Below are positions 45,299 to 54,241 of a stretch of DNA of 64,000 nucleotides, piece by piece. The position numbers were made by a program, and so were the translations under genes. The stretch is from assembly GCA_016716125.1 (NCBI GenBank), contig JADJWZ010000002.1, positions 1 to 64,000 on the forward strand. The letters run 5' to 3'. Below the pieces are notes generated by a model, which did not search any database, was not told the DNA's origin, and worked only from the letters and a program-made list of their open reading frames with translations. Position 1 is the stretch's first letter, and each line of letters opens with the position of its first letter. The DNA comes from Ignavibacteria bacterium (GTDB lineage Bacteria > Bacteroidota > Ignavibacteria > Tepidaquicellales > Tepidaquicellaceae).

Positions 45299-45922
45299 AT
45301 GAAAACATTTACGCTCATTATATTTTTGTTTACTGCAGTATTCACTCTGGATGCTCAGACAATTAAAGAAAATTTCGAAGCAGGTAAGACGGCATTCTAT
45401 TCAGATAATTTCGAGGAAGCGTATAAAAAATTCAACCCGATACTTCAGTCTGAAGCTGATGATTACGAGACTTTTTTTTACAAAGGACTGGTGTACGAGA
45501 TCTATTTTGATTATGACAAAGCTATTTCAATGCTGACTAATGCAATTTTTTCCAGACCGAAGGAAAGCGAACCTTATTTCAGAAGGGGAGTCATTTATGA
45601 TAAAAAGGAAATGATCAAGGAAGCGATAAATGATTATTCAAGCGCTGTTAAGTTAAACAAGAATCACAAGGACGCATATTTCAACAGGGCGACGGATTAT
45701 ATTGAGCAGAAGGATTACAGCAATGCAATAAAGGATCTTTCAAAAGTAATAAAACTAGATCCGAGTGATGACATTGCATATTATACAAGGGGAAAACTTT
45801 ATAGGGAAAAAGGCGAACTGAAAAAAGCTGAAGAAGATTTTAAAAAGGCGATCAGTATTGATAAGATATGGAAGAATGAACTTGAAAAGGAAATTGAGTC
45901 AATGAAGTCAAGAAGAAGTTAA
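45299..45922 (+). CDS. Secreted TPR repeat protein
   Basis: 207 residues with a signal peptide (MKTFTLIIFLFTAVFTLDA) and four to five tetratricopeptide repeats: AYKKFNPILQSEADDYETFF, ISMLTNAIFSRPKESEPYFR, INDYSSAVKLNKNHKDAYFN and IKDLSKVIKLDPSDDIAYY. It is likely a periplasmic or outer-membrane-associated scaffold. It is close behind uvrA paralogue 1, but a functional link is not evident. Confidence 0.85.
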   Translation: MKTFTLIIFLFTAVFTLDAQTIKENFEAGKTAFYSDNFEEAYKKFNPILQSEADDYETFFYKGLVYEIYFDYDKAISMLTNAIFSRPKESEPYFRRGVIYDKKEMIKEAINDYSSAVKLNKNHKDAYFNRATDYIEQKDYSNAIKDLSKVIKLDPSDDIAYYTRGKLYREKGELKKAEEDFKKAISIDKIWKNELEKEIESMKSRRS

Positions 45923-45966
45923 TAAATTTATTCCTTAAATTAAAAAAAAACAGATAAAATAAATTT

Positions 45967-46006
45967 CACATCCGTCAAAATGTTAGGCATTTAAATTTAA
46001 GTTAAG
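45967..46006 (+). repeat. Short repeat, copy 1 of 2
   Basis: CACATCCGTC, a variable hexamer, then TTAGGCATTTAAATTTAAG. The same arrangement occurs at 49366-49405, so the pair flanks uvrA paralogue 2 in direct orientation. Confidence 0.5.
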
Positions 46007-46083
46007 ATAAAATGAATTTTTTTTTTCGAAAATATATAAAAACAGCTGTGAAATATTTGCAAATTTATTTTGGAGAGACAGAA

Positions 46084-48942
46084 CTATTTTAATTCGTTCT
46101 TAAGATATTGTGCAGTGTAAGAAACGTCGTAAAAATTTTTCACAATATCTTCCGGAGTACCGGCAGCAATAATTTCACCGCCCGCTTCGCCGCCTTCAGG
46201 TCCCATGTCAATGATCCAGTCAGCGGTCTTTATCACATCGAAATTATGTTCGATCACAATTACAGTATTTCCTTTATCGGTAAGTTTGTTCAGCACTTTC
46301 AAAAGCATATTAATGTCTTCGAAGTGCAGACCAGTGGTTGGTTCGTCGAGAATGTACAGCGTTCTTCCGGTCTGAACTTTAGAAAGCTCAGTAGATAATT
46401 TCACGCGCTGCGCTTCGCCTCCCGAAAGAGTAGTCGCCTGCTGACCGAGTCTGATATAACCGAGACCTACATCGAATAAAGTCCGGAGCTTTCTGTTAAG
46501 AGAAGGAACTGATACAAAAAAGTCAACCGCTTCTTCGACAGTCATGCCAAGGACGTCGGCAATGGATTTATTCTTATACTTCACTTCAAGAGTTTCGCGG
46601 TTATATCTTTTTCCCTGACAGACTTCGCATTCCACATACACATCAGGCAGAAAGTTCATTTCAATTTTCTGCAGACCGGCGCCTTCGCATGCGTCGCATC
46701 TGCCGCCTTTTACATTAAATGAAAACCTTCCCGGCTTGTAACCTCTGATCTTTGAATCAGGTAAGTTTGAATAAATATCTCTTATAAAAGTGAACAAACC
46801 AGTGTATGTAGCTGGATTGCTTCTCGGAGTTCTGCCGATCGGAGTCTGATCTATTTCAATTATCTTATCAATAATTTTTTCACGGTACTTTTCTTTCTTC
46901 AGAGAAAGACCTTCAATAGTTTTAAAAGGAAGGGGAGTCTCGGGAGTTTTATAAAATTTCTTTGAGAGAATTCTGTATAGCGTTTCATTAATAAGAGAAG
47001 ATTTACCCGAACCGCTGACACCTGTTACGCAGATAAATTTACCGAGAGGAATTTCAAGATCAACATTTTTAAGATTGTTACCTGTCGCTCCTTTTAATGT
47101 AACTACACTGCCTGTGCCTTCTCTTCTTTTTTCCGGAACTTCGATCTTTCGTTTACCCGAGATATAATCCCCGGTAAGAGAACTGCCGTTGAGATTTTTC
47201 GGCGGACCGAAAGAAACTATTTCACCGCCGTGCTCGCCTGCGCCCGGACCGAGATCAAAAACATAATCAGATGCTTCGATCATTTCCTTATCATGCTCTA
47301 CGACAATAACTGAATTACCTGTATCCCTCAGAGACTTTAATGAATCGATAAGACGAATATTATCTCTCTGATGAAGACCGATCGAAGGTTCATCAAGAAT
47401 ATAAAGAACTCCCGTAAGCTGCGAACCGATCTGAGTCGCAAGTCTGATACGCTGCGCTTCGCCGCCGGAAAGTGTGCGCGCGCTGCGGTCGAGAGTAAGA
47501 TATTCAAGTCCGACATTTAGTAAAAAATCGAGACGTGAAATTATTTCCTTAACGATCTGTGAAGCGATGAGTTTTTTTCTGTCATCGAGAACAAGCTTTT
47601 CAAAAAAGACGCGGCATTTTTTTATTGACAAAGTAGTAAGATCGTGAATGTTCATACCGTCTATTTTTACCCAGAGGGAATCAGTCTTAAGTCTCCCGCC
47701 GTTACAGGTTTTGCATGGGGAGATAGTCATAAAGCCTTCCGCCCACTGCCTGATGGTTTCGGATGAAGTATCATCGGAATATCTTTTGACATAATTCAGA
47801 ATGCCTTCAAATTTGTGAGAGTATATATTTGTTCTGCCCTGTGAATTTATATGATCATATCTGACCTTTTCAGAAGATCCGTAAAGAATTTTATCAAGGG
47901 ATTCATCCTTTATTTTATCAACAGGCGTATTAAAATCATAACCTTCGGATTCTATCAGTCCTTTGAAGATAGAATAGATCCAGGTGCTGCGCGGTTTGCC
48001 GAGCGGTTCTATCGCTCCGTCATTTATCGAAAGCTTTCTGTCGGGAATGATCTTGTCAATATCAATATCCTTTTTTTCGCCGAGACCGAAGCAGTCTTTG
48101 CACCAGCCGTAAGGCGAGTTGAAGGAAAAGGAATTCGGAGCGGGCTCTGAGAAACTTCTTCCTGACTCAAAGTCAGATAACCGTTCGTTATAGAAATTAT
48201 CTTCTTTACCGTTATTTATAATCACATTGCCTTCGCCGTGTCTGAGCGCCGCTTCGATTGATTCTGAAATTCTTCCTTTTGAATTAGCGCTGATCTCCAC
48301 TCTGTCTATCACTATCTCGATATCATGTATCTTAAACCGTTCCAGCTTAAGTCCGGGCGTGATCTCTTTTATCTCACCGTCGATACGGACTTTTGTAAAA
48401 CCCTGCGAGGCAATATCCTCAAACAATTCCCTGTAATGACCTTTCCTTCCTTTCACGACCGGAGCGAGAATAATTATTTTAGTGCCGTCCGGTCTGTCAA
48501 TTACATTGTGAAGTATCTGATCAAGATTTTGTCTTGTAACCGCTTTGCCGGATTCGGGTGAATATTGTGTGCCGCATCTTGCAAAAAGCAGACGGAGGAA
48601 ATCATAAATTTCGGTTACAGTTCCGACAGTGGATCTTGGATTCTGCGAGATGGTTTTTTGTTCAATGGAAATAGAAGGCGAAAGTCCTTCGATCTTATCC
48701 ACATCGGGACGTTCGATACCGCCTATGAACTGCCGCGCGTAAGCCGAGAGAGTTTCCATGAATCTTCTCTGACCTTCGGCATAAATAGTATCGAATGCGA
48801 GCGAAGATTTGCCTGAGCCGGAGACGCCTGTAAACACGACGAGACTGTCACGCGGAATTTCAAGATCCACATTTTTCAGATTATGAACGCGCGCGCCCTT
48901 TACGATGATTTTATCTAAATGAGAGTCTGACATAAATATCAC
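46084..48942 (-). CDS. uvrA: UvrA excinuclease ATPase, paralogue 2 (intact)
   Basis: 952 residues. Walker A GVSGSGKSS near residue 39, second Walker A GVSGSGKSSLINE, signatures LSGGEAQRIRLA and LSGGEAQRVKLS, and zinc modules CKTCNGGR and CDACEG/CEVCQG. The region after residue 150 (APVVKGRKGHYRELFEDIAS) is the UvrB-binding domain, so this is a class I UvrA able to work in nucleotide excision repair. The first ATG (MIFMSDSHLDK) may be too early; MSDSHLDK three codons later looks like the natural start. It is convergent with the TPR gene. Confidence 0.95.
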   Translation of the reverse strand: MIFMSDSHLDKIIVKGARVHNLKNVDLEIPRDSLVVFTGVSGSGKSSLAFDTIYAEGQRRFMETLSAYARQFIGGIERPDVDKIEGLSPSISIEQKTISQNPRSTVGTVTEIYDFLRLLFARCGTQYSPESGKAVTRQNLDQILHNVIDRPDGTKIIILAPVVKGRKGHYRELFEDIASQGFTKVRIDGEIKEITPGLKLERFKIHDIEIVIDRVEISANSKGRISESIEAALRHGEGNVIINNGKEDNFYNERLSDFESGRSFSEPAPNSFSFNSPYGWCKDCFGLGEKKDIDIDKIIPDRKLSINDGAIEPLGKPRSTWIYSIFKGLIESEGYDFNTPVDKIKDESLDKILYGSSEKVRYDHINSQGRTNIYSHKFEGILNYVKRYSDDTSSETIRQWAEGFMTISPCKTCNGGRLKTDSLWVKIDGMNIHDLTTLSIKKCRVFFEKLVLDDRKKLIASQIVKEIISRLDFLLNVGLEYLTLDRSARTLSGGEAQRIRLATQIGSQLTGVLYILDEPSIGLHQRDNIRLIDSLKSLRDTGNSVIVVEHDKEMIEASDYVFDLGPGAGEHGGEIVSFGPPKNLNGSSLTGDYISGKRKIEVPEKRREGTGSVVTLKGATGNNLKNVDLEIPLGKFICVTGVSGSGKSSLINETLYRILSKKFYKTPETPLPFKTIEGLSLKKEKYREKIIDKIIEIDQTPIGRTPRSNPATYTGLFTFIRDIYSNLPDSKIRGYKPGRFSFNVKGGRCDACEGAGLQKIEMNFLPDVYVECEVCQGKRYNRETLEVKYKNKSIADVLGMTVEEAVDFFVSVPSLNRKLRTLFDVGLGYIRLGQQATTLSGGEAQRVKLSTELSKVQTGRTLYILDEPTTGLHFEDINMLLKVLNKLTDKGNTVIVIEHNFDVIKTADWIIDMGPEGGEAGGEIIAAGTPEDIVKNFYDVSYTAQYLKNELK

Positions 48943-49093
48943 GGAAAATAAAGGAGTCAGGTTGTTTTTACAATCTAAAATTTAGTGCTGAAGCGGGAAT
49001 ATTTGTACAGGTGAAAATTTTTATCAAAAGGTTATATAGAAATCTATTGAAATGAAAATATTGGTTAACTAACTTAAATTTAAAAAATATAAT

Positions 49094-49321
49094 ATGAATA
49101 CAAAGATTAATGACATATTGGAAGATTTTGATAATTTAAGTTTAAATGAACAGGAAGAATTAATCGAGATAGAAAAGAAAAGACTTATTGAAAATAAGCG
49201 TAAACTGCTTGTGGATGAAGTTAAAGAAGCTGAGAAAGAATATACAGAAGGAAAATATATTACAGGTGAAACAGATGAACTAATGAGAGCTATTGATTAT
49301 AAAAATACTTCAGACAAATAA
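49094..49321 (+). CDS. 75-residue antitoxin-like protein
   Basis: Charged helical protein (LNEQEELIEIEKKRL, YTEGKYITGETDELMRAIDY) resembling small RelB-type antitoxins that precede RelE-like toxins. The bases just after it read NFTRKANRLTRKDERAHPS in one frame, reminiscent of the start of a RelE-family toxin, but a stop soon follows and no start is visible. It may be an orphan antitoxin whose toxin has been lost. Family call is tentative. Confidence 0.5.
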   Translation: MNTKINDILEDFDNLSLNEQEELIEIEKKRLIENKRKLLVDEVKEAEKEYTEGKYITGETDELMRAIDYKNTSDK

Positions 49322-49365
49322 TTTTACACGTAAGGCAAATAGATTAACGAGGAAGGACGAAAGAG

Positions 49366-49405
49366 CACATCCGTCTATAACATTAGGCATTTAAATTAAG
49401 ATTAA
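49366..49405 (+). repeat. Short repeat, copy 2 of 2
   Basis: CACATCCGTC, a variable hexamer, then TTAGGCATTTAAATTAAG; partner of the copy at 45967-46006. Confidence 0.5.
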
Positions 49406-49417
49406 GCTGACCTTTAC

Positions 49418-49449
49418 GTACTTTTTTTTGAGAGATCAAAAAAAAGTAC
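49418..49449. repeat. Perfect 14-bp A/T-run hairpin
   Basis: GTACTTTTTTTTGA, a GAGA tetraloop, and TCAAAAAAAAGTAC form a perfect stem. The same GTAC-T8 type hairpin is immediately followed by the larger structured repeat, so the two probably belong to one element; termination is an alternative function. Confidence 0.6.
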
Positions 49450-49462
49450 CAAAAAAAAATCT

Positions 49463-49592
49463 CCGCTGTTGAAAAATTGCCGGAATTCATTGCTATAAAT
49501 TTAACTCAAAATTTGCTGCGCAAATTTCTCAGACAAGGAAATTTTATTGACGCAATTGCTTATGAATTCTTTCGGCAATTTTTCAAAAGCGG
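49463..49592. repeat. 130-bp structured inverted-repeat element
   Basis: The left arm CCGCTGTTGAAAAATTGCC pairs with the right arm GGCAATTTTTCAAAAGCGG, and pairing continues inward through GGAATTCAT/ATGAATTC. An inner palindrome AAATTTGCTGCGCAAATTT lies within the loop. There is no coding frame. It looks like a small non-autonomous mobile repeat or a structured RNA. Confidence 0.55.
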
Positions 49593-49828
49593 TTATACTA
49601 TCTCGTTTAACAGAAAACTTTAAATTTATGAAAAATCACACATATAAATTTATTTTAAAAAATGTTTTGGATAACAATGACGAATGAGATACAATTTTAT
49701 TGCTGACAATTGGTTCGCACGACGAAGTTTACTGATTTATAAAGCGTATCCATACTTTTTCCCTATCCTTTCCAAAACGAGAGTAAAATTCGAGTTGAGA
49801 AATAGAATGAGATAGCTTAAATTGAATT
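49593..49828. other. Remaining intergenic sequence before the lipoprotein gene
   Basis: No gene, repeat or RNA is visible. It probably holds the promoter of the lipoprotein gene starting at 49829. Confidence 0.4.
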
Positions 49829-50716
49829 ATGAATATATTACGGATAATGGTTTGCGCAGCGCTGGTATTTTCTTCCTGCGGGAATGATCCTTTGCAGCCG
49901 GGAGGTAACGCAGCGCCGCCTTATACTCAAATTGATTTCGATCCGGTATTGTCAGCAGACGGAAGATTATTGGCGTATGTACATTCGAATATTAATTCCG
50001 ACTTTACCGGATTATACAGATTTGATTTGTTAAACGGATTTAACAGGCAATTAATAAATGAAGTCATCAGCAATCCGGATTTCTCGAATTCAAATTCAAA
50101 CCCTGAAATAATTTTTTCTTGGGACAACAGGTTAATGAAAATGAATTCTGACGGACAGTTTCTTTCACAAATTCTTCAGACAGGAAACAATAAGAATCCT
50201 AAATGGAATTTAATCGACAATAAAATATTGTTTGAAAATACCGACTGCAGTTCAGGCTGCGGAATACGATTGACAGATTCAAACGGCGCCTTTAATAATT
50301 TGATTATTCAAAACGGCAAGTCACCTGAGTGGACAAATACAGCTGATGAATTTATATATCTGTCACCTTCGGAAAGCGGTAAAGGCGATACATTATTTAA
50401 ATTTAATTTAACAAGCGGAGTTAAAACTTTCCTGAAATTTTTAACCATTCCGGAACATATGGCAAATCAATATCTGAATTATACAGTCGGGGAAGTGATA
50501 TTATGTTCGACTTCGGAAACCGGATACAGTTATATATATAAGCTTAATCTGAATTCCGGTAATATTGAAAAGCTTTCAGTCAATCAGGGATGGTCGCCGT
50601 ATTATTCAGAGGTGACAGGAAAAATTTATTACACTAACAGAAATGAAGGTGAAGGCAGGATCTGGATCATGAACATTGACGGCAGCGATAACAGGATGTT
50701 TGATGAGATCTATTAG
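49829..50716 (+). CDS. Lipoprotein with TolB/PD40-like beta-propeller repeats
   Basis: 295 residues. The signal ends in VFSSCGND, a lipobox cysteine. Repeated segments such as DPVLSADGRLLAYVHSN, GNNKNPKWNLIDNKILFEN and NQGWSPYYSEVTGKIYYTNR match the PD40/TolB propeller pattern (SPDGxxIAF). DGSDNRMFDEIY ends the protein. Outer-membrane or periplasmic lipoprotein; partner unknown. Confidence 0.72.
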   Translation: MNILRIMVCAALVFSSCGNDPLQPGGNAAPPYTQIDFDPVLSADGRLLAYVHSNINSDFTGLYRFDLLNGFNRQLINEVISNPDFSNSNSNPEIIFSWDNRLMKMNSDGQFLSQILQTGNNKNPKWNLIDNKILFENTDCSSGCGIRLTDSNGAFNNLIIQNGKSPEWTNTADEFIYLSPSESGKGDTLFKFNLTSGVKTFLKFLTIPEHMANQYLNYTVGEVILCSTSETGYSYIYKLNLNSGNIEKLSVNQGWSPYYSEVTGKIYYTNRNEGEGRIWIMNIDGSDNRMFDEIY

Positions 50717-50801
50717 TATTGTAATAAGAATTCTTGCGGGTAAGGTGATTTCTTAATTGTAACTCACTGATAATTTAATTATTTTGCTTACTTCATTACA
50801 T

Positions 50802-50873
50802 GGTCCCATCGACTAGGGGTTAGGTCGTCACTCTTTCACAGTGAAAACACGGGTTCGAATCCCGTTGGGACCG
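50802..50873 (+). tRNA. tRNA-Glu (UUC)
   Basis: The acceptor stem GGTCCCA pairs with TGGGACC, with G as the discriminator. The anticodon stem TCACT/AGTGA encloses the loop CTTTCAC, giving anticodon TTC. The T arm is CGGGTTCGAATCCCG. CCA is not encoded. The variable loop and D arm are normal. Confidence 0.96.
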
Positions 50874-51125
50874 CAAAGGTTATATCTGAGTTTGTTTTAA
50901 ATGCAATTTCCATTCATAGCTGCACATCATTTTTAATTACCCGGTTTATACAGATCATCTAAGAAAGAAAATTAATTATTATAATATTTTCAAATTGTAT
51001 TGAACTGATGTTCAATTATACATTACATAAATGTATTATAAGTTGAATCTGAAATTTAATGTAAATATTTTGAATCCTGTAATTCAAAACGGAAAGTTCA
51101 TTGAAATAAATTTATATAAAATAAA

Positions 51126-51659
51126 ATGAAAGCTCTTCTAATCATTGACATGCAGAAAGGATGCTTCCTGCCTTATGAATCGCGGTATGATACTGCGGGA
51201 GTTATCTCACGGATAAATGAACTTTCGGATAAATTCAGAAAGAGAAATTATCCGGTGATATTTATTCAGCATGACGGCACAAGTGAGAAAGAACTAATCC
51301 CGCATACTGATGACTGGAAACTGCTGCCCGAACTCACAACGCTTCCCGGCGATCTCTTCTTTGACAAAACGGCAAATGATTCTTTTTACAGGACAGAGCT
51401 GCAGGATTATCTGAAGGCGAGCGGCATAAACGAACTATACATTACCGGGGCTGCAACGGATTTTTGCATAGACGTTACAGTCAAGTCCGCGCTGAATAAA
51501 GATTATAAAGTAACAGTGATCTCCGACTGTCATACAACAGAAGATAAGGAGAATTTACCTGCAGACGTTCTGGTAAATTATTATAATTGGATCTGGAGCG
51601 CACTTGCACCGGCGAAGCATAAGGTCAGAGTTTTAAAAACCGATGAAGTGATTTTATAA
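51126..51659 (+). CDS. Isochorismatase-family cysteine hydrolase
   Basis: 177 residues with the family triad visible: D8 in LLIIDMQKG, K81 in FDKTANDSF and C114 in GAATDFCIDVTV. These enzymes hydrolyse amides such as nicotinamide, N-carbamoyl compounds or isochorismate; the exact substrate cannot be read from sequence. No pathway neighbours are present. Confidence 0.88.
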   Translation: MKALLIIDMQKGCFLPYESRYDTAGVISRINELSDKFRKRNYPVIFIQHDGTSEKELIPHTDDWKLLPELTTLPGDLFFDKTANDSFYRTELQDYLKASGINELYITGAATDFCIDVTVKSALNKDYKVTVISDCHTTEDKENLPADVLVNYYNWIWSALAPAKHKVRVLKTDEVIL

Positions 51660-51741
51660 ATTAATATTGGTACAGTTCGATTAAAATCAGTTCAGCACAA
51701 TTCAATTACATAAGCAAACCGAAAAAGTAGTTTAAAATATT

Positions 51742-52129
51742 TTGATAACAGCGGCGAAGTGGATAATAATTTTGTTTGGGATATTTCTGATATGCTGCGG
51801 ATTCCTGATGCTGCTTAATCCCGAAAAGGCGCGGAGTATTTTGAGAAAAGCCGGCAGCACGAATTTCATAAACTATGCGGAGATCACTATCCGCATGATA
51901 CCGGCAGCGGGCATGATCATTGTATTCGGAGTTCACTGAATACGAAATGATCTATAAAATATTCGGATGGTTCATGCTTTCAACATCAATAGCGCTTTAC
52001 TTCATCCCCCGCAAAGCTCACCATAATTTCTCTCTCAGAAGCGCTGACATTTTAAAGCCGGAATATTTTCGTATGATATCGCCGATATCCGTCCTCTTCG
52101 GCGCGGCTGTGATTTATGGCGTGATCTGA
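51742..52129 (+). CDS. Small membrane protein (one frameshift)
   Basis: Two overlapping frames give one protein of about 129 residues with four hydrophobic segments: WIIILFGIFLICCGFLMLL, AAGMIIVFGV, IFGWFMLSTSIALYFI and ISVLFGAAVIYGVI. The shift is near 51930-51940. The first frame begins at a TTG (51742). No family is recognised. Confidence 0.55.
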
Positions 52130-52156
52130 ACATATCAAATTTAAATCGCTTCAGGT

Positions 52157-52468
52157 ATGTTTTTCCGAAATAGTTTACAGCGGCAAAGCAGTAAAATTAT
52201 ACAGTCTCAATGCCGGTCGAGGACAAATAACTTTTCCGCGAAGACATACAACTTTCCAGCGGAGACTTTAAACTTTCCAGCGGAGACTATTAACTTTCCA
52301 GCGGAGACTATTAACTTTAAAGCGGAGACTATTAACTTTAAAGCGAAGACATACAACTTCCAAGTGAAGACATACAACTTTCAAACGATGACATACAACT
52401 TTCAAACGAAGACATATAACTTCCAAACGGAGACTATTGACTTTCAAGCAGAGACTTTAAACTTTTAA
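52157..52468 (+). CDS. Open frame of heptad repeats inside the 21-bp array
   Basis: 103 codons that read as near-perfect heptads: AKTYNFP, AETLNFP, AETINFK, TKTYNFQ and so on, with the A(K/E)T core kept. The same frame continues after the stop at 52466-52468 as a second run (RAKTIRS, RAETIRS, RAKTTRS). Because the repeat unit is 21 bp, any frame can stay open, so expression is uncertain. No ribosome binding site is evident. Confidence 0.3.
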   Translation: MFFRNSLQRQSSKIIQSQCRSRTNNFSAKTYNFPAETLNFPAETINFPAETINFKAETINFKAKTYNFQVKTYNFQTMTYNFQTKTYNFQTETIDFQAETLNF

Positions 52469-52960
52469 ATGAATACTGTCTACTCCCGAGCGAAGACAAT
52501 ACGCAGCCGGGCGGAGACAATACGCAGCCGAGCGAAGACAACGCGCAGCCGGGCGGAGACAACGCGCAGCCAAGCGGAGACAACGCGCAGCAAAACTGAG
52601 ACAGCTCGCAGCCAAACAAAGCCTCATAGCTGACAAACAACTACAAACAGCAGTTGATCGGAGAATAACTGCAGTGAATCGGAATGTTTCTGCAATTGAT
52701 CCCAACTCCGACGCAATGTGCCGGAGTCGAATATCAGTGTGTCGAAGGCTAAGAGCGGCAGATCAATGGCGCTTAACAGTGAGTCGAAGGTGCAGAGGGG
52801 CGGATCAGAGGCGTAAAATGGTGTATCAAAGACGCAGGCGATTGATCTAAGACGCACAGCAATTGATCTAAGACGCACAGCGATTGATCTAAGACTCGCA
52901 TCGATGTAGCGAAGACACGCATGGATGTAGCGAAGGCGCAGAGAGATTGAGCGAAGCGGC
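52238..52960 (+). repeat. Continuous 21-bp tandem repeat array, about 34 units
   Basis: Units keep exact 21-bp phase over roughly 720 bp with at most one 1-bp slip near 52845. The head nCGnAGAC is conserved while the tail drifts: GCGGAGACTATTAACTTTCC in the first third, GCGGAGACAATACGCAGCC in the second, TCTAAGACGCACAGCAATTG in the third. The array goes from AT-rich to GC-rich. Neighbouring units are most alike, as expected for stepwise local duplication. There is no spacer, so it is not a CRISPR. Confidence 0.85.
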
Positions 52961-53187
52961 GTGTTTTTTGGCTGAAGTGGATTTATGGCGTGAAATAGCG
53001 GTTTTCGGGGGAACAAGTGATTTGGAAGCGGTTTAACAGAAAGCCGAAAGTTATCATTTGACTTTTTGACTGGTATAAAGCCGGGAAAAAGTCTGTGAAG
53101 TGTAATATTAAATGAGAGGCGGAAGTAATTGAGTAAATTTAATTTATCACATATAAATTAACAGTACTATATTAATATAATTCTTAG

Positions 53188-53195
53188 TATTTTTG
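53188..53195 (+). promoter_or_regulatory. Bacteroidota-type -7 box before hicAB
   Basis: TATTTTTG matches TAnnTTTG, 38 nt before the hicA ATG. A matching -33 element is not obvious. Confidence 0.4.
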
Positions 53196-53233
53196 AAATG
53201 AGAAGATGTTCAATATAATGTCAGGATATTAAT

Positions 53234-53422
53234 ATGAAAGTAAAGGAAGTAATAAAGATAATTGAAAAGGACGGATGGTATCACAAAGATAGCAGGGGAA
53301 GTCACAGACAGTATAAACATTGGACAAAATCCGGAAGAGTTACAATACCCGGAAAATTGAATCATGACTTACATCCAAAAACACTTAGAAGTATTTTAAA
53401 ACAAGCTAAAATAATATTATGA
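53234..53422 (+). CDS. hicA: HicA-family mRNA interferase toxin
   Basis: 62 residues with the dsRBD-like HicA fold: KVIKIIEKDGW-type start and the catalytic-histidine segment GSHRQYKH (H24), then IPGKLNHDLHPKTLRSILKQ. It cleaves mRNA when free of its antitoxin. Its last bases overlap the hicB start by 4 nt. Confidence 0.93.
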   Translation: MKVKEVIKIIEKDGWYHKDSRGSHRQYKHWTKSGRVTIPGKLNHDLHPKTLRSILKQAKIIL

Positions 53423-53631
53423 AATATGCAATTATCATAGAAGAAGGTCCCAGCAATTACAGCGCTTATGTACCGGATCTGCCGGGATGTGTAAGCGCCG
53501 GAGATACAATTGAAGATGTGAAAGCAAATATCAGGGATGCAATAGTTTTTCATATTGAAGGAATGAAAGACGATGGTGTAAAAATTCCTTTGCCGACATC
53601 GATAAGTGATTCAGTTGAGGTGGCAGCGTGA
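53419..53631 (+). CDS. hicB: HicB-family antitoxin
   Basis: 70 residues: YAIIIEEGPSNYSAYVPDLP, GCVSAGDTIEDVKANIRDAI and HIEGMKDDG are the HicB partial RNase H fold. This is the short form, without an obvious DNA-binding C-terminus. The ATGA overlap with hicA couples their translation. Confidence 0.93.
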   Translation: MKYAIIIEEGPSNYSAYVPDLPGCVSAGDTIEDVKANIRDAIVFHIEGMKDDGVKIPLPTSISDSVEVAA

Positions 53632-53698
53632 TAATTTTACAATCCGGAAGTTAATGCTGTATATGAAGTAAGATCCAAAATTCACAATATAGAAATTT

Positions 53699-53737
53699 AA
53701 TCCCCACAGAGAAAAGTCTTTGCGGGGATTTTTGTTT
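53699..53737 (+). terminator. Terminator of hicAB
   Basis: AATCCCC pairs with GGGGATT, extended imperfectly by ACAGAGA/TCTTTGC, followed by TTTTTGTTTT. It lies 68 bp after the hicB stop. Confidence 0.7.
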
Positions 53738-53969
53738 TAATATCAACTCCGTGAATTAAAAATCAAATAAAAATTTCCGCGTCATCACAAATTTTAATTG
53801 AAATTACTGATACAATAAATTATTTTATAATTTATTTGTCAGGACGGAAACATATGAAAGCAATACTTTACTTACTTACGGAAAAGACTAATATAAATTT
53901 CGGGAAATAGCTGCTGACACGTTTTTGGTTTTTAAAAGGGAATGTGAGTCGGGTGACGGAGTTTTTTTT

Positions 53970-53982
53970 GGGGGGGGGGGGG
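53970..53982. repeat. Poly-G tract of 13
   Basis: Thirteen G after eight T. In DNA this AT-rich a G13 tract is exceptional. Such tracts are slippage-prone and act as phase-variation switches elsewhere, but they are also prone to sequencing error. It lies about 260 bp before the methyltransferase start. Confidence 0.7.
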
Positions 53983-54216
53983 TAATTATGTTATTACAAT
54001 TAAAATTCAAAAGTCTCGCAATGGAAACATTTGTGAAACTAATGAGATGTGACTGGATATATACATAAAATTTTATTTATTTTGAGTATATTTAATAGTT
54101 AGATTCTACCGCGATTCTATAGTGGTCATAACATGAAACGACTTATATCAGTGAAAATATGAAAATCTGTTTAGTAACAATTTGTATCTTACCTTTACTT
54201 TTGTGATACTTATTGA

Positions 54217-54224
54217 TACTTTTG
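54217..54224 (+). promoter_or_regulatory. Bacteroidota-type -7 box before the methyltransferase
   Basis: TACTTTTG matches TAnnTTTG, 17 nt before the ATG at 54242, so the transcript would have a very short leader. The words TGATACTT and TGATACTTTTG occur in tandem at 54204-54224 and could be an operator. Confidence 0.4.
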
Positions 54225-54241
54225 TAAAATATTAAAACAAA

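Larger units (their letters stand above)
53738..54241. other. Intergenic region containing a poly-T/poly-G tract
   Basis: No gene is convincing between hicAB and the methyltransferase. The stretch holds T8 followed by a run of 13 G (53970-53982) and ends with the methyltransferase promoter-like sequence. Confidence 0.5.

Noticed and set aside
49322..49400. RelE-type toxin following the antitoxin-like gene.
   Set aside because: Only about 20 codons resemble a toxin start before a stop, and there is no start codon; too little to call.
52238..52960. CRISPR array.
   Set aside because: The units abut with no spacers and no cas genes are nearby.
52434..53016. Long minus-strand open frames with CALSPLG or RLRSIAV heptads.
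   Set aside because: A 21-bp unit keeps all frames in phase, so open frames on both strands are expected; no start signals support them.
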